From assembly GCF_037201915.1 (NCBI RefSeq), contig NZ_CP147505.1:1240001-1304000 (forward strand): DNA of 64,000 nt. The letters run 5' to 3'. This stretch comes from Haloplanus sp. CK5-1 (GTDB lineage: Archaea > Halobacteriota > Halobacteria > Halobacteriales > Haloferacaceae). Made by a program: the position numbers and the translations under genes. Under the pieces are notes generated by a model that had not been told where the DNA came from, searched no databases, and saw only the letters and a program-made list of their open reading frames with translations. Below are positions 1-8,481 of the stretch, piece by piece; the stretch's first letter is position 1; each line of letters begins with the position of its first letter.

Positions 1-187
1 TGAACCGAATGTCGCCCTCCGTCGGATCGAGTCGGCGTGTGATCAGGTTGACGAGCGTCGACTTCCCGGCCCCGTTCGGGCCGATGATCGAGACGCGTTC
101 GTCCTCCTCGACGGTGAGATTCACGTCGTCGGTGGCGACGAGGCCGCCGAACTCCTTGACGAGCCCGTCGGTTTCGAGCAGCGTCAC
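1..187 (-). CDS. livG: ABC transporter ATP-binding protein, LivG type (partial, 5' end only)
   Basis: Only the first 62 codons are inside the window; the gene runs off the left edge. It would encode the cytoplasmic ATPase that powers a branched-chain amino acid/amide-type (HAAT family) importer. The visible part has the expected short first strand and a perfect Walker A motif, GPNGAGKST, at residues 36-44. I chose the GTG at 187 because it overlaps the livM stop in a GTGA arrangement, the same junction seen between livM and livH, which indicates translational coupling. It is the last visible gene of the operon binding protein-livH-livM-livG. The substrate cannot be read from this fragment. 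Confidence 0.88.
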   Translation of the reverse strand, partial: MTLLETDGLVKEFGGLVATDDVNLTVEEDERVSIIGPNGAGKSTLVNLITRRLDPTEGDIRF

Positions 188-732
188 TGGTCGTCACCTC
201 CCGTGACGTAGTCCCGGACGTCCCTGAAGAAGCCCCAGAGCCCCCGCGGGAACGTCCAGATGGTGACGACGAACACCAGTCCGAGTATCAGGTGCCAGAA
301 CGGGGCGATGGCGTCGATGGGGTGGCCGCCGCTGACGATGTTCTCGACGTAGAGGTAGACGCCGGCACCGACGATCGGGCCGAACAGCGATCCCGTGCCA
401 CCGAGGACGGTCATGATGACCACCTCGCCGCTCTCGGTCCAGTACAGCGACGAGAGCGGGACGTACGTCCCGTGGATGGTGAACAGGCTGCCGGCGATGC
501 CGGCGAACAGGCCGGAGAGGATGAACGACATCAGTTTGTACCGCCAGACGTTGAGACCCACGAACTCGGCGCGCTGTTCGTTCTCGCGGATGGCACGGAA
601 CACCATGCCGTATGGCGAGTGGAGGATGCGGTAGGCCAGCGCGATACAGAGGAGCGTCAGGACCGCGACGAAGGCGTACAGGGAGGTTCCGAGCAGGAGG
701 CCGAGCACGGAGGGAAGCTCTTCCTCCAGTGG

Positions 733-740
733 AATCGCCC
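733..740. repeat. 8-bp target-site duplication of the livM IS (left copy)
   Basis: AATCGCCC here is repeated exactly at 1681-1688 on the other side of the IS. Collapsing the two copies into one restores the livM frame. Confidence 0.92.
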
Positions 741-1680
741 GGCTGTGTTGAATCGCTGTAAGGCGTAAAGATTCACTGTTTGACGAAGCGCTTGATGTTA
801 TAGACGACACACATCAGCGCGATTTCTCGGAACTCACGAAACCATGACCGCGCTCGCACGGCGAAGCCGAGCGAGCGCTTCACAGCAGAGTTCACGGTTT
901 CGGTCATAGAGCGCTGATTGTAGCGGTTATCGTCGATTCTGGCGTTGTGTGCGTGGTCGTACGGAGCGAAGATGCGGTGCTTGATCAGTGGTCTGATGCC
1001 GAGATCGCGTAATCCTTCACGAAGCGATTGCTTGTCATAGCCTTTATCGGCGGCAAGAGACCGCAGATCGCCCGCGTTCCGGCGGGCGATCTGCTCAGCA
1101 AGGTCTGCGTCGCTTCCTTTTCGATTCGTTGAGCAGTGAACGTCAAGAACGGCTTGAGACGCTGTATCGACGAGTTTCGTGACTTTGAGCTTTTGAACGC
1201 GGTAGCTGATTCGCTGGCAGTAGTGGCGGCTGGCTGGTGAGCGGTCGTAAAACGTGGCGTCGATCGCGGCGTGTTCAGAGAGTTCGTGCAGCTGCGCCGA
1301 CTGGCGCAGCAGCACTCGACAGATGCTCATGCTGATCCGGTCGAACGCCTTACACAACGTGGACGGCGCGGGGAGATCGGCCGCGTTGAGGCCGATCTCT
1401 CCGGTTATTTGTGGCATTTCTTTGAGCAGGTCGATCGTCATGCGGTACGACGAATCGAGGTAAATCCGCAGACAGTGAAGGGAAACGAGTGCATAGTCGG
1501 CGAATCCGCCGCCACCTTCCGGGGCGGCGGATTCGCCTCCATCGCCAGTAACTCTTTGAGCAACCGGTACAACCTCCCCGATGAAGCGGGAGATTTGCGT
1601 CATAGACAACCGCACTCTCTCGCTTCAACTCCTTTGATTTAGCGGCCTACCTCGCTGCTGTATGGCGATTCAACACAGCC
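741..1680 (-). mobile_element. IS5-family (ISH1-like) insertion sequence, 940 bp, complete
   Basis: Perfect 16-bp terminal inverted repeats, GGCTGTGTTGAATCGC, lie at 741-756 and, inverted, at 1665-1680. The element is flanked by an 8-bp target duplication AATCGCCC (733-740 and 1681-1688). It carries one transposase gene reading from the 1680 side. An 8-bp duplication and this transposase type fit the ISH1 group of the IS5 family, although 940 bp is shorter than I remember for ISH1 itself. It interrupts livM. Intact ends, intact transposase and an intact duplication suggest it may still be active. Confidence 0.93.
773..1615 (-). CDS. IS5-family (ISH1-type) DDE transposase
   Basis: A 280-residue transposase that would catalyse cut-and-paste movement of the surrounding IS. 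The DDE triad can be placed at IDATFYDR (first Asp), ADKGYD (second Asp) and MTETVNSAVKR (Glu followed by the Arg/Lys signature), in the order and spacing of IS5 transposases. An N-terminal helical region precedes the catalytic core, and the protein ends in VVYNIKRFVKQ close to the element end. The start at 1615 (or the Met four residues further in) leaves about 65 bp to the IS end for a promoter. The frame has no lesions. Confidence 0.92.
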   Translation of the reverse strand: MRLSMTQISRFIGEVVPVAQRVTGDGGESAAPEGGGGFADYALVSLHCLRIYLDSSYRMTIDLLKEMPQITGEIGLNAADLPAPSTLCKAFDRISMSICRVLLRQSAQLHELSEHAAIDATFYDRSPASRHYCQRISYRVQKLKVTKLVDTASQAVLDVHCSTNRKGSDADLAEQIARRNAGDLRSLAADKGYDKQSLREGLRDLGIRPLIKHRIFAPYDHAHNARIDDNRYNQRSMTETVNSAVKRSLGFAVRARSWFREFREIALMCVVYNIKRFVKQ

Positions 1681-2228
1681 AATCGCCCCGAACAGGTGGG
1701 CGGTTTCGACGCCCGTGAACCCGTTCTCGCCGCCGGTGATGAACGCGAGCGGCGAGGAGGACATGTAGAACAGCATCTGGGCAAAGGCGAGGGTGAGAAT
1801 GGCGAAGTAGATCCCGCCGCGGCGAAGCGAGAGGAAGCCGAGGACCCACGCGAGCAGGACCGCGACGGTCGTGCCCGCGGCGACCATGAGCACCGGCGAG
1901 CCGGTGACGTGTTGGCTGAAGACGCCGGCTCCGTAGGCGGCGCTCCCCCAGAAGGCCGCGTGGCCGAACGAGAGGAGCCCGGTGTAGCCAAGCAGGAGGT
2001 CGAAGCCGAGCGCGAAGATGCCCCAGATGAGGATGAGCGTCGCGAGGCTCTGATACCCCTGAAGCAGATCGCTCACGACGGGCATCCGTGCGAAGACGAA
2101 CGGGAAGAGCGCGAGGACGACGGCGGTCGCGGCGACGGTTCGGAGTTCGTCGCCGCGGGGCGCGAAGATACCGACCGCGTCGGCCAGCGACTCCTCGCCC
2201 GTCTCGGCCGCGGGTGCGGGTTCGTCGC

Positions 2229-3167
2229 TCACGGTGCCACCCCCTCCTCACCCAGGAGGCCCTGTGGCCGCACCAAGAGCACGATCGCCGCGATGGCGTA
2301 GAGGCCGACCTGTGCCCACGCGGAGTACGTCGCCACGAGAACGGCCTGCGTGATGCCGAACAGCGTCCCGCCGAGGACGGCACCGGCGATGGATCCGACG
2401 CCGCCGATGACGACCGTCAGGAACGCGGGGACGAGGATCTCGTTGCCGATGGTCGGGTTGACGGGGTTGAGCGGCCCGCCGACCACGCCGGCGACGCCCG
2501 CAAGCGCCGCCCCGATGCCGAACACGACGAGGTACGGCCGACTCAGGCGGATACCGAGCAGTTCGACCATCTCGGGGTCGCGGGTGCCGGCACGCACCAC
2601 GAGGCCGAAGTCGGTGTACTCGACGAGGAGGTAGACGATCAACACCAGCACCGCGGTGATGCCGATGACGTAGTATCGCCACTGCGAGATGGGGATGGCG
2701 GAGAGGAAGGGGACCGAGGGCGCGCCCTGTGCCCAGGTCGGCTGGCTGAACGGGAGACTGCTCGATCCGAAGAAGGCCCGGAACAGTTCCTGAACGATGA
2801 TGGCGAGCCCGAACGTGACGAGGATCTGGTCGGTGTCGGGGCGGTTCTTGAACGGTTCGACGACCCACCGCTCCATCGCCAGGCCGACGACGAAGACGAC
2901 CAAGGGGACGATGAGCAACGCGGGGATGTATCCCCAGCCTAGTCCGAGTTGGGCGTACCCCCACTCCGCGAGCAGTCCGCCGGTGTTGATCTCCAAGGCG
3001 ATAAGCAAGCCGGCGTAGGTGCCGATCAGATACAGTGCCCCGTGGGCGAAGTTGACGAACTTCAGGGTCCCGAGAATGATTGACAGACCGACCGCCAACA
3101 GGACGTATATCGCACCCTGTTGGAGGCCATTGAGCAGGACTGTTATTATCTCGATGTGGAAACTCAT
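2229..3167 (-). CDS. livH: Branched-chain amino acid/amide-type ABC transporter permease LivH
   Basis: First of the two membrane permeases of the importer, 312 residues, which is normal for LivH. It is almost entirely hydrophobic with about eight membrane segments. The N-terminus ends a segment with the family signature LGTLKFVNFAHGALYLIGTY, and the C-terminal part carries the glycine-rich GGVGSIAGAVLGG loop of the family. The start ATG at 3167 lies about 110 bp after the binding-protein gene, and the stop overlaps the livM start. The gene is intact, but its partner livM is broken by an IS and the upstream binding-protein gene has lost its promoter, so the transporter as a whole is probably not made. 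Confidence 0.92.
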   Translation of the reverse strand: MSFHIEIITVLLNGLQQGAIYVLLAVGLSIILGTLKFVNFAHGALYLIGTYAGLLIALEINTGGLLAEWGYAQLGLGWGYIPALLIVPLVVFVVGLAMERWVVEPFKNRPDTDQILVTFGLAIIVQELFRAFFGSSSLPFSQPTWAQGAPSVPFLSAIPISQWRYYVIGITAVLVLIVYLLVEYTDFGLVVRAGTRDPEMVELLGIRLSRPYLVVFGIGAALAGVAGVVGGPLNPVNPTIGNEILVPAFLTVVIGGVGSIAGAVLGGTLFGITQAVLVATYSAWAQVGLYAIAAIVLLVRPQGLLGEEGVAP

Positions 3168-3275
3168 GGGTTCTCCCCGTCGGGTGGGCCGACGCGTGTC
3201 ACAATCGGTGTCATGGTACGTGTAGATTGATTATGTCCAATAATAGTCTTGTGCTACCGAACGGCACGACGGCGA

Positions 3276-4631
3276 CTATTCGTCGCCGTACTCGCCGAGT
3301 TCGCACTCCGCGGCCGGGCCTTCGTCGCAGCCGTAGCCGAGTTCGTCACGGCCCGTCAGGTTGATGAGTTCGTAGTACTGCCCCGTCTGCTGTTCGGACT
3401 CCGGTAGGCCACGGACGACTGGAACGGCGCGCTGGGCCTGGTGGTCACAGGCACGCATCGTCTCCGAGCCCATGCCGATGTTGTCGTACTCGTAGTCCTC
3501 GAGTTGGCGGATGACCTCGGGGGGGTAGAAGGTGCCGGCGCGCTCGACGGCCGCCGCGTACTGGAGCGTCTGAGCGTAGGCGAGCTGTGCCACCCCGGAG
3601 GGGACGCGGTCGTACTCGTCTTGGAACGCCTGGAGGAACTCCTGGGACGGCGTGTTGTCGATCTGGGAGTCCCACGCGACGGTCCCGAAGACGCCCTCGA
3701 TGGACGCACCGGCCGCTTCGGCCATCGGGCGGTTGTACAGCGGGAGGAGGATCTCCATGTCCTCGTCGAGGCCGGCGTCGACCGCCTGGCTGACCGACGT
3801 CGCGCCGTCCAGCCCGTAGTGGTTGAGGACGAGGACGTCGGCCCCGGAGTTCGACGCCTCCGAGAGGTACGAGGAGTAGTCGCTGGTGCCGAGCGGCGTC
3901 GCCACGGAGTCGACCTGCTCCCACCCGGCCGTGTCGGTGAGGAACTGGTTCATCGACTCCTGTTGGGTCTGTCCCCAACTGTAGTCGGCGTAGAGCTGGT
4001 AGAACTGGAGGTCCTCACCGTACTCCTCGCGGACGACCGGTGCGAGCGCCTGTCCGGTCATGTAGGCGTTGAACACTTCGCGGAACCCGTACCGGACGCA
4101 GTTCTGTCCAGTCGTGTCGTTGGAGTGAGTCAGGCAGGCCATGAACATGACCTTCTCGCGCTGACACAGTTCTTGGACGGCGATGGCGACCGCCGAGGAG
4201 GACCCGCCGGTCACCATGATCACGTCGTCACGCTGGATCATCCGCGACGCCGACTGGCGCGCGCTGTCGGCGTCGGTCGCCGTATCCCCGCTCACCGAGT
4301 CGATCTGGTAGTCGAGGACGCCGTCGCCCGAGAGGTCGTCGAACTGGGAGTCGACCCAGCCGCCGCCGTTGTTGAGGTGGTCGACCGCGAGTTCGTACGC
4401 CCGGAGTTCGTCCTCCCCCTCGGAGGCGTACGGCCCGGACTGGGGGACGTTGAACCCCAACGTCGCCGTGTCGCCCTCGATGGGGTAGTTGCCGAGTTCG
4501 GGATACTCGGAGTCGCCACCGCCACCGCCACCGCCGGAACAGCCTGCCAGTCCTACCAGCCCGGCCGCGCCAGCCGCACCGGCCGCCTTGAGCACGTCGC
4601 GTCTATCCGCACCATCGCCATTGTTAGGCAT
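3276..4631 (-). CDS. ABC transporter substrate-binding lipoprotein (LivK/amide-binding type), Tat-exported
   Basis: A 451-residue extracellular binding protein, first gene of the importer operon. Residues 10-11 are the twin Arg of a Tat signal (DRRDVLKAAGAAG), followed by the lipobox LAGC and a glycine linker; this is the usual haloarchaeal way to anchor a binding protein outside the cell. The body is a type-1 periplasmic-binding fold (LGFNVPQSGPYASEGEDEL, then GGSSSAVAIAVQELC). The ligand could be branched-chain amino acids, urea or short amides; I cannot separate these. An ISH11-like IS is inserted directly before the ATG, and the 7-bp duplication includes part of the start codon, so the coding frame is intact but its own promoter is now 1.1 kb away. 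Confidence 0.9.
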   Translation of the reverse strand: MPNNGDGADRRDVLKAAGAAGAAGLVGLAGCSGGGGGGGDSEYPELGNYPIEGDTATLGFNVPQSGPYASEGEDELRAYELAVDHLNNGGGWVDSQFDDLSGDGVLDYQIDSVSGDTATDADSARQSASRMIQRDDVIMVTGGSSSAVAIAVQELCQREKVMFMACLTHSNDTTGQNCVRYGFREVFNAYMTGQALAPVVREEYGEDLQFYQLYADYSWGQTQQESMNQFLTDTAGWEQVDSVATPLGTSDYSSYLSEASNSGADVLVLNHYGLDGATSVSQAVDAGLDEDMEILLPLYNRPMAEAAGASIEGVFGTVAWDSQIDNTPSQEFLQAFQDEYDRVPSGVAQLAYAQTLQYAAAVERAGTFYPPEVIRQLEDYEYDNIGMGSETMRACDHQAQRAVPVVRGLPESEQQTGQYYELINLTGRDELGYGCDEGPAAECELGEYGDE

Positions 4632-4636
4632 ACACA
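4630..4636. repeat. 7-bp target-site duplication of the ISH11-like element (left copy)
   Basis: ATACACA here is repeated at 5706-5712. The next base is G on both sides, so the duplication could be counted as 8 bp. The left copy contains two bases of the binding-protein start codon. Confidence 0.88.
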
Positions 4637-5705
4637 GAGGGTGTCATAGAACAGTTCGCATACCAAAGAGCAGGGTGAACGCTGAGGTGGAATGCGTTCA
4701 GCGACCCTGCAAGATGATCCTTCGGTAGAATCGTTCTTCAATGCCGTGGAAACGGAGACGTTGGCGTTGTTCGAGCACCTCTCCTTCGAGTTTCTTGAAG
4801 GGTTCGACGTGTTCGCCCCGGCGGAGACGGGGCGAACACGAGATCTTGAGCCGCCCGAGATGATGCGTGGCTTTCTCCATTGCTATTACAAGAACATCTA
4901 CGGTATCCGTCCGGTTGCACGAGAACTGAACAACACCGTTGTCTGGCTCAGCTGTAGCTTCGATCGACCGCCGTCGAGAGACGCGGTCGATCGATTCCTC
5001 ACTGATCTTGAGCACGTTGTTGACCGGGTCTTCGACCATCTCGTCGAGCAGGCCGCCTTGCGGGGCCTGCTCGACTTGACGTATTCTATCGATTCAACCG
5101 ACGTGAGAGCGATGCCCGCCGATCCAGACGCATCGAAGTGCTATGATCCAACCGATGACGAGTACTACTACGGCTACGGCTGCACGATCGTCTCAACCGG
5201 GCAAAAGATCCCGATTGCAGCCGAGTTCACCGAGAGCAAACAAGCACCAGAAGAGACGGCGATGCGCGTCACGCGTGACGCGCTCGCCGTCGGGAAACCG
5301 ATGTGGATGCTTGGAGACAGTGCCTACGACACGCTCGACTGGCACGACCACCTGCTGGCCGCAGGGGTCGTGCCAGTCGCTCCGTACAATCCACGAAACA
5401 CCGACGACCCGAAAGATATCGAGTACAGGGTAGAAGACCGCATTGAAAAACACAGCAACGACGTTCAGCTGAAGCAATCAACGCTAGACGAGACGTACAA
5501 CCGCCGGAGTGGCGTCGAACGAACCAACGAATCAGTCAAGGGCTGCGGCCTCGGGCGAACGCACGCCCGAGGCCGCGTCCATGCACGAGCGCAGGTGTTC
5601 CTCGCGTTGTGTCTGCGCCTCGTCGTCGCAATCACCAACTACGAACGCGGAGACAATCCGGGAAGCACAATCATCACGGTGTGAGAAGAGTTCTATGACA
5701 CCCTC
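4637..5705 (+). mobile_element. ISH11-like insertion sequence, about 1069 bp, complete
   Basis: Inverted repeats GAGGGTGTCATAGAAC at 4637-4652 and its complement at 5690-5705 bound the element, with a 7-bp direct repeat ATACACA outside. One transposase gene fills the interior. Length, 7-bp duplication and transposase size match what I remember of Halobacterium ISH11 (about 1068 bp). The element is unlike the one in livM (different ends, transposase and duplication length), so the operon was hit twice independently. It sits between the binding-protein ATG (4631) and that gene's original promoter. Confidence 0.92.
4692..5684 (+). CDS. DDE transposase of the ISH11-like element
   Basis: A 330-residue transposase, complete from ATG 4692 to TGA. 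Catalytic landmarks are YSIDSTDVR (first Asp near residue 134), MLGDSAYD (second Asp) and RRSGVERTNES (Glu), the order of IS4/IS5-type DDE enzymes. The N-terminal third (residues 1-110) is probably the end-binding part. The gene fills the IS, leaving 55 bp on the left and 21 bp on the right. No frameshift or stop is present. Family assignment to ISH11 is from memory of size and ends, not from a search. Confidence 0.9.
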   Translation: MRSATLQDDPSVESFFNAVETETLALFEHLSFEFLEGFDVFAPAETGRTRDLEPPEMMRGFLHCYYKNIYGIRPVARELNNTVVWLSCSFDRPPSRDAVDRFLTDLEHVVDRVFDHLVEQAALRGLLDLTYSIDSTDVRAMPADPDASKCYDPTDDEYYYGYGCTIVSTGQKIPIAAEFTESKQAPEETAMRVTRDALAVGKPMWMLGDSAYDTLDWHDHLLAAGVVPVAPYNPRNTDDPKDIEYRVEDRIEKHSNDVQLKQSTLDETYNRRSGVERTNESVKGCGLGRTHARGRVHARAQVFLALCLRLVVAITNYERGDNPGSTIITV

Positions 5706-5770
5706 ATACACAGTGTGGTGGCCACAACGTTAATAATAGTTACTGTTGAAACAACCTGAATCGGGGGACC
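5706..5770 (-). promoter_or_regulatory. Displaced native promoter region of the binding-protein operon
   Basis: This stretch was directly upstream of the binding-protein ATG before the ISH11-like insertion. Read on the minus strand it has an AT-rich box CTATTATTAA (about 5730-5739). In the uninterrupted order that would lie about 24-34 bp before the ATG, the right distance for a leaderless haloarchaeal promoter. A small inverted repeat GTTG-AAA-CAAC (5745-5755) lies just upstream and could be an operator. The role is inferred from position. Confidence 0.55.
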
Positions 5771-6442
5771 TCATCGCAGGCCGTCGGCGACGGCGGGGAG
5801 CGTCGACACCTGGGTGTCGGGGGTCGCACCGATGGTCTCCGACGGGTCGCGGTGGCGGTTGATCCACGTCGTCGCCATCCCCGCGGTCCCGGCCCCGGCC
5901 ACGTCCCAGGCGTTGGCGGAGACGAGTCGACACTCCCCGATCGGTCGGTCGAGCGTCTCCGCGGCGTGGCCGTACACCGCCGGATCAGGTTTGAACGTCC
6001 GCACGCCGTCCGCGCTGACGATTCCGTCGAGGTGCTCCGAGAGGCCGGCGTTCGACGCGAGACGGTCGAGCATCTCGGGGTTCCCGTTCGAGAGGACGAC
6101 GACCTCGTGACCGGCGTCGGAGAGCCGGTCGAGCGTCGCGGCTGCCTCCGGGAACGGATCGAGGTGGTCGTACGCCGAGCGGAGTCGGTCGCGGGTCGAC
6201 GCGTCCGGGTCGAGGTCGTACGCCGCGAGCGCGTAGTCCAGCGCGCGGGCGGTGAGCTCCCAGAACGGTTCGTACTCGTCCATCTGCGCGCTCTGGTAGG
6301 AGTACTGGAGCTGTTTGCGTCGCCACGTCTCGTCGACCGCCGCGACCAGTCGCTCGGCGACGCCGAGTTCCGCCCCGAGGCGGTCCCGAACGCTACTCGT
6401 GTCACACAGCGTCCCGTACATGTCGAAACAGAGGCCGACCAT
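5771..6442 (-). CDS. HAD-superfamily haloacid dehalogenase type II-like hydrolase
   Basis: A 223-residue HAD hydrolase. Motif I is FDMYGTLCD (nucleophile Asp near residue 7), motif II is VVLSNGNPEM, the conserved Lys is in FKPDPAVYGH, and the late acidic region is SANAWDVAGAGTAGM. The YGTL/SNG/SANAWD pattern is that of (S)-2-haloacid dehalogenases, which hydrolyse 2-haloalkanoates; many archaeal members have unknown natural substrates. I placed the start at ATG 6442 (MVGLCFDMYG) because the frame upstream has no family similarity. It is transcribed toward the displaced promoter of the importer operon. Confidence 0.85.
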   Translation of the reverse strand: MVGLCFDMYGTLCDTSSVRDRLGAELGVAERLVAAVDETWRRKQLQYSYQSAQMDEYEPFWELTARALDYALAAYDLDPDASTRDRLRSAYDHLDPFPEAAATLDRLSDAGHEVVVLSNGNPEMLDRLASNAGLSEHLDGIVSADGVRTFKPDPAVYGHAAETLDRPIGECRLVSANAWDVAGAGTAGMATTWINRHRDPSETIGATPDTQVSTLPAVADGLR

Positions 6443-6579
6443 ACGGGTCCAACGCCCACCGGCCCCTTGATTCGTTCCCCGACCGATACAGCGTGGACCA
6501 CACGGCGGCCGGTGATGTAGCCGACGCCACCTCGAAACCGCCCCGGTGTGGCGTCGGAAGCGTCGCGAACGGCTGTGTG

Positions 6580-6780
6580 TCACGCGACGTTGACGCCGTG
6601 GCGCGCGAGGAACCGTCCGACGTCTTTGATTTCGGTCGGACTACCGATGATGCGACACGCCCCGTTGGTCGCGAACACCGTGACCGCGAACTCGGTTTCG
6701 AGGTCCCCTCTGAGCCCGGTGAGCGACTCGCAGGGGACCACGATCTGGGTGCTGTCTCGCAACCGTTCGGGCGTCGGCAT
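6580..6780 (-). CDS. Small haloarchaeal conserved protein (VNG_1110C-like)
   Basis: A 66-residue protein from ATG 6780 (MPTPERLRDSTQIVVP). It resembles a small family I remember next to the DRG GTPase in haloarchaea, with the pattern CRIIGSPTEIKDVGRFLARHGV near the C-terminus. No membrane segment and no metal motif. It is divergent from the GTPase gene, with about 117 bp between the starts. Function unknown. The frame stays open 54 bp further upstream, but the shorter start fits better because the extension would overlap the GTPase promoter region. Confidence 0.6.
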   Translation of the reverse strand: MPTPERLRDSTQIVVPCESLTGLRGDLETEFAVTVFATNGACRIIGSPTEIKDVGRFLARHGVNVA

Positions 6781-6896
6781 CGGTTGGGGTAGTCGACTCG
6801 GTGCCGCGATATAACCGTGTCGAAGTTCTATCACTTGCCGTGCGAGGGCGGCCCGAAAGAACAGGTTTTTCGACGGCGACGGCGGAACGTCGGGTA

Positions 6897-8009
6897 ATGG
6901 GTCTGGAGGAGGAGATCGACGACCTCCGCGAGGAGATCGCCGAGACGCCGTACAACAAGTCCACCGAGCAGCACATCGGGCGGCTGAAGGCGAAACTCGC
7001 GGAGAAAAAGGAGAAACTCGAACGCCAGGCCTCTTCTGGCGGCGGTCAGGGGTACGCCGTCGAGAAGACCGGCGACGCGACCGTCGGTTTGGTCGGCTTT
7101 CCGAGCGTCGGCAAGTCCACCCTGCTCAACGCCCTCACGAACGCCGAGAGCGAGGTCGGCGAGTACGAGTTCACGACACTCGACGTCAACCCAGGGATGC
7201 TCAAGCACAACGGGGGCAACATTCAGATCCTCGACGTGCCGGGGCTCATCGAGGGGGCCGCCGGTGGCCGTGGCGACGGCCAAGAGGTGCTGTCGGTCGT
7301 TCGGACGACCGACCTCGTCGTCTTCCTCCTCTCGGTGTTCGAGATTCAACACTACGACCGCCTCCGCGAGGAACTGTACGCCAACAAGGTCCGCCTCGAC
7401 ACGTCGCCGCCGAACCTCTCGATCAACAAGACCGGCAAGGGTGGCCTGCGTGTCACCACCACGGACGACGTCTCCCTCGAGGAGGGGACGATCAAGAGCG
7501 TCCTGCGGGAACACGGCTACGTCAACGCCGACGTGACGATCCGGGGCGACTGCTCCATCGACGAACTCATCGACGGCATCCAGGACAACCGCGTCTACCT
7601 CCCCTCGATCGTCGCGGTCAACAAGGCCGACCTGATCGACACGGACTACCTCCCGACGGTGGAGGAGGAGTTGCGAGACCACGGCCTCGATCCCGACGAC
7701 GTGATCTTCATCAGCGCCGAGGAGGAGCGCGGCCTCGACGCGCTCAAAGAGGAGATCTGGGACGCGCTCGGACTCATCCGCGTGTACATGGACAAGCCGG
7801 GCCGCGGCGTCGACTACGAGGAACCACTCGTGCTCCGTCGGGGCGAACACACCGTCGACGACGCCCTCTCCAGACTCGGCGGTACGCTCGACGAGCGCTT
7901 CCGCTTCGCCCGCGTCACCGGGCCGAGCGCACAACACGACGAACAGCAGGTCGGCCGCGACCACGAGTTACAGGACGAGGACGTGATGCGCGTCGTCGCG
8001 CGGCGGTAA
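6897..8009 (+). CDS. DRG/OBG-type GTP-binding protein with TGS domain
   Basis: A 370-residue GTPase of the DRG branch of the OBG family, a cytoplasmic factor linked to ribosomes or translation. An N-terminal basic/acidic coiled region (residues 1-55) is followed by the G domain: G1 GFPSVGKST, the G3 loop in LDVPGLIEGAAGG, and G4 NKAD. The C-terminal TGS domain begins near IRVYMDKPGRGVDYEEP and ends MRVVARR. ATG 6897 was chosen because it starts the family-typical MGLEEEIDDLREEI; the longer frame upstream is not coding-like. The stop overlaps the start of the next gene (TAATG), indicating an operon. Confidence 0.95.
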   Translation: MGLEEEIDDLREEIAETPYNKSTEQHIGRLKAKLAEKKEKLERQASSGGGQGYAVEKTGDATVGLVGFPSVGKSTLLNALTNAESEVGEYEFTTLDVNPGMLKHNGGNIQILDVPGLIEGAAGGRGDGQEVLSVVRTTDLVVFLLSVFEIQHYDRLREELYANKVRLDTSPPNLSINKTGKGGLRVTTTDDVSLEEGTIKSVLREHGYVNADVTIRGDCSIDELIDGIQDNRVYLPSIVAVNKADLIDTDYLPTVEEELRDHGLDPDDVIFISAEEERGLDALKEEIWDALGLIRVYMDKPGRGVDYEEPLVLRRGEHTVDDALSRLGGTLDERFRFARVTGPSAQHDEQQVGRDHELQDEDVMRVVARR

Positions 8010-8443
8010 TGATCGACCGTCGGACGCTGGCGGCGATGCTCGCTCTCCTCGCGGTCCCGTGGTCGATCCAGACGTTCGCCGGCGGCCGCCCACCCACGTA
8101 CGTCTTCGCGTGGGGACTGGTCAACGTCGACCCCGTCGGGGTCACCCTCCTCACCGACTTCCTGTTTCGGTACACGATGGGACTGCCGCCGTACATCCTC
8201 GCGTGGCCGCTCTCGGTGGGCTGCTATCTCCTCGCCCTCGCGAGCGCCGTCGCCGGTCGGGTCACCGGCCGGGAGGATCGCCGCGTGACCGCCGGTCTCC
8301 TCGCCGCCGCGGCCGTCGCGCAGGTGACCCTCGCACGCGGGTTCTCGGTCCAGCCCGACCGGGCCGCGTGGCCGCTGGGAGCGGTCGCCTGCCTCGCCGT
8401 CGCGTGGCTGGTGTACGCGGCTCCGTTCGCCCACGGGGACTGA
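8009..8443 (+). CDS. Haloarchaeal membrane protein (TIGR04206-like)
   Basis: A 144-residue protein with about four membrane segments, predicted in the cytoplasmic membrane. It starts MIDRRTLAAMLALLAVPWSI; a short conserved soluble loop (GGRPPTYVFAWGLVNVDPVG) sits between the first two segments. I recall this as a haloarchaeal family of unknown function (TIGR04206), often beside the DRG gene. The ATG overlaps the GTPase stop by one base, so the two are probably co-translated. No enzyme motif is visible. Confidence 0.72.
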   Translation: MIDRRTLAAMLALLAVPWSIQTFAGGRPPTYVFAWGLVNVDPVGVTLLTDFLFRYTMGLPPYILAWPLSVGCYLLALASAVAGRVTGREDRRVTAGLLAAAAVAQVTLARGFSVQPDRAAWPLGAVACLAVAWLVYAAPFAHGD

Positions 8444-8481
8444 ACGGTACGCTTTTCGGCGCGCCTGCCCTCGGTTCGCCC

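Larger units (their letters stand above)
184..2232 (-). pseudogene. livM: livM permease gene interrupted by an insertion sequence
   Basis: This is the second membrane permease of the Liv-type importer. The 5' part (2232-1681) encodes an acidic N-terminus and several membrane segments, with the family motif LLLGYTGLLSFGHAAFWG. The 3' part (740-184) encodes the remaining membrane segments, ending in VTGGDDQ. A 940-bp IS separates the halves. Removing the IS and one copy of the 8-bp duplication AATCGCCC rejoins the frame across GAI-PLEEELPS and gives 1101 nt, 366 residues plus stop, with no other lesion. The insertion therefore looks recent. As it stands, the 5' half runs into IS sequence and stops, so the permease should be non-functional unless the IS excises precisely. 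The GTG start at 2232 overlaps the livH stop (GTGA). Confidence 0.9.
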
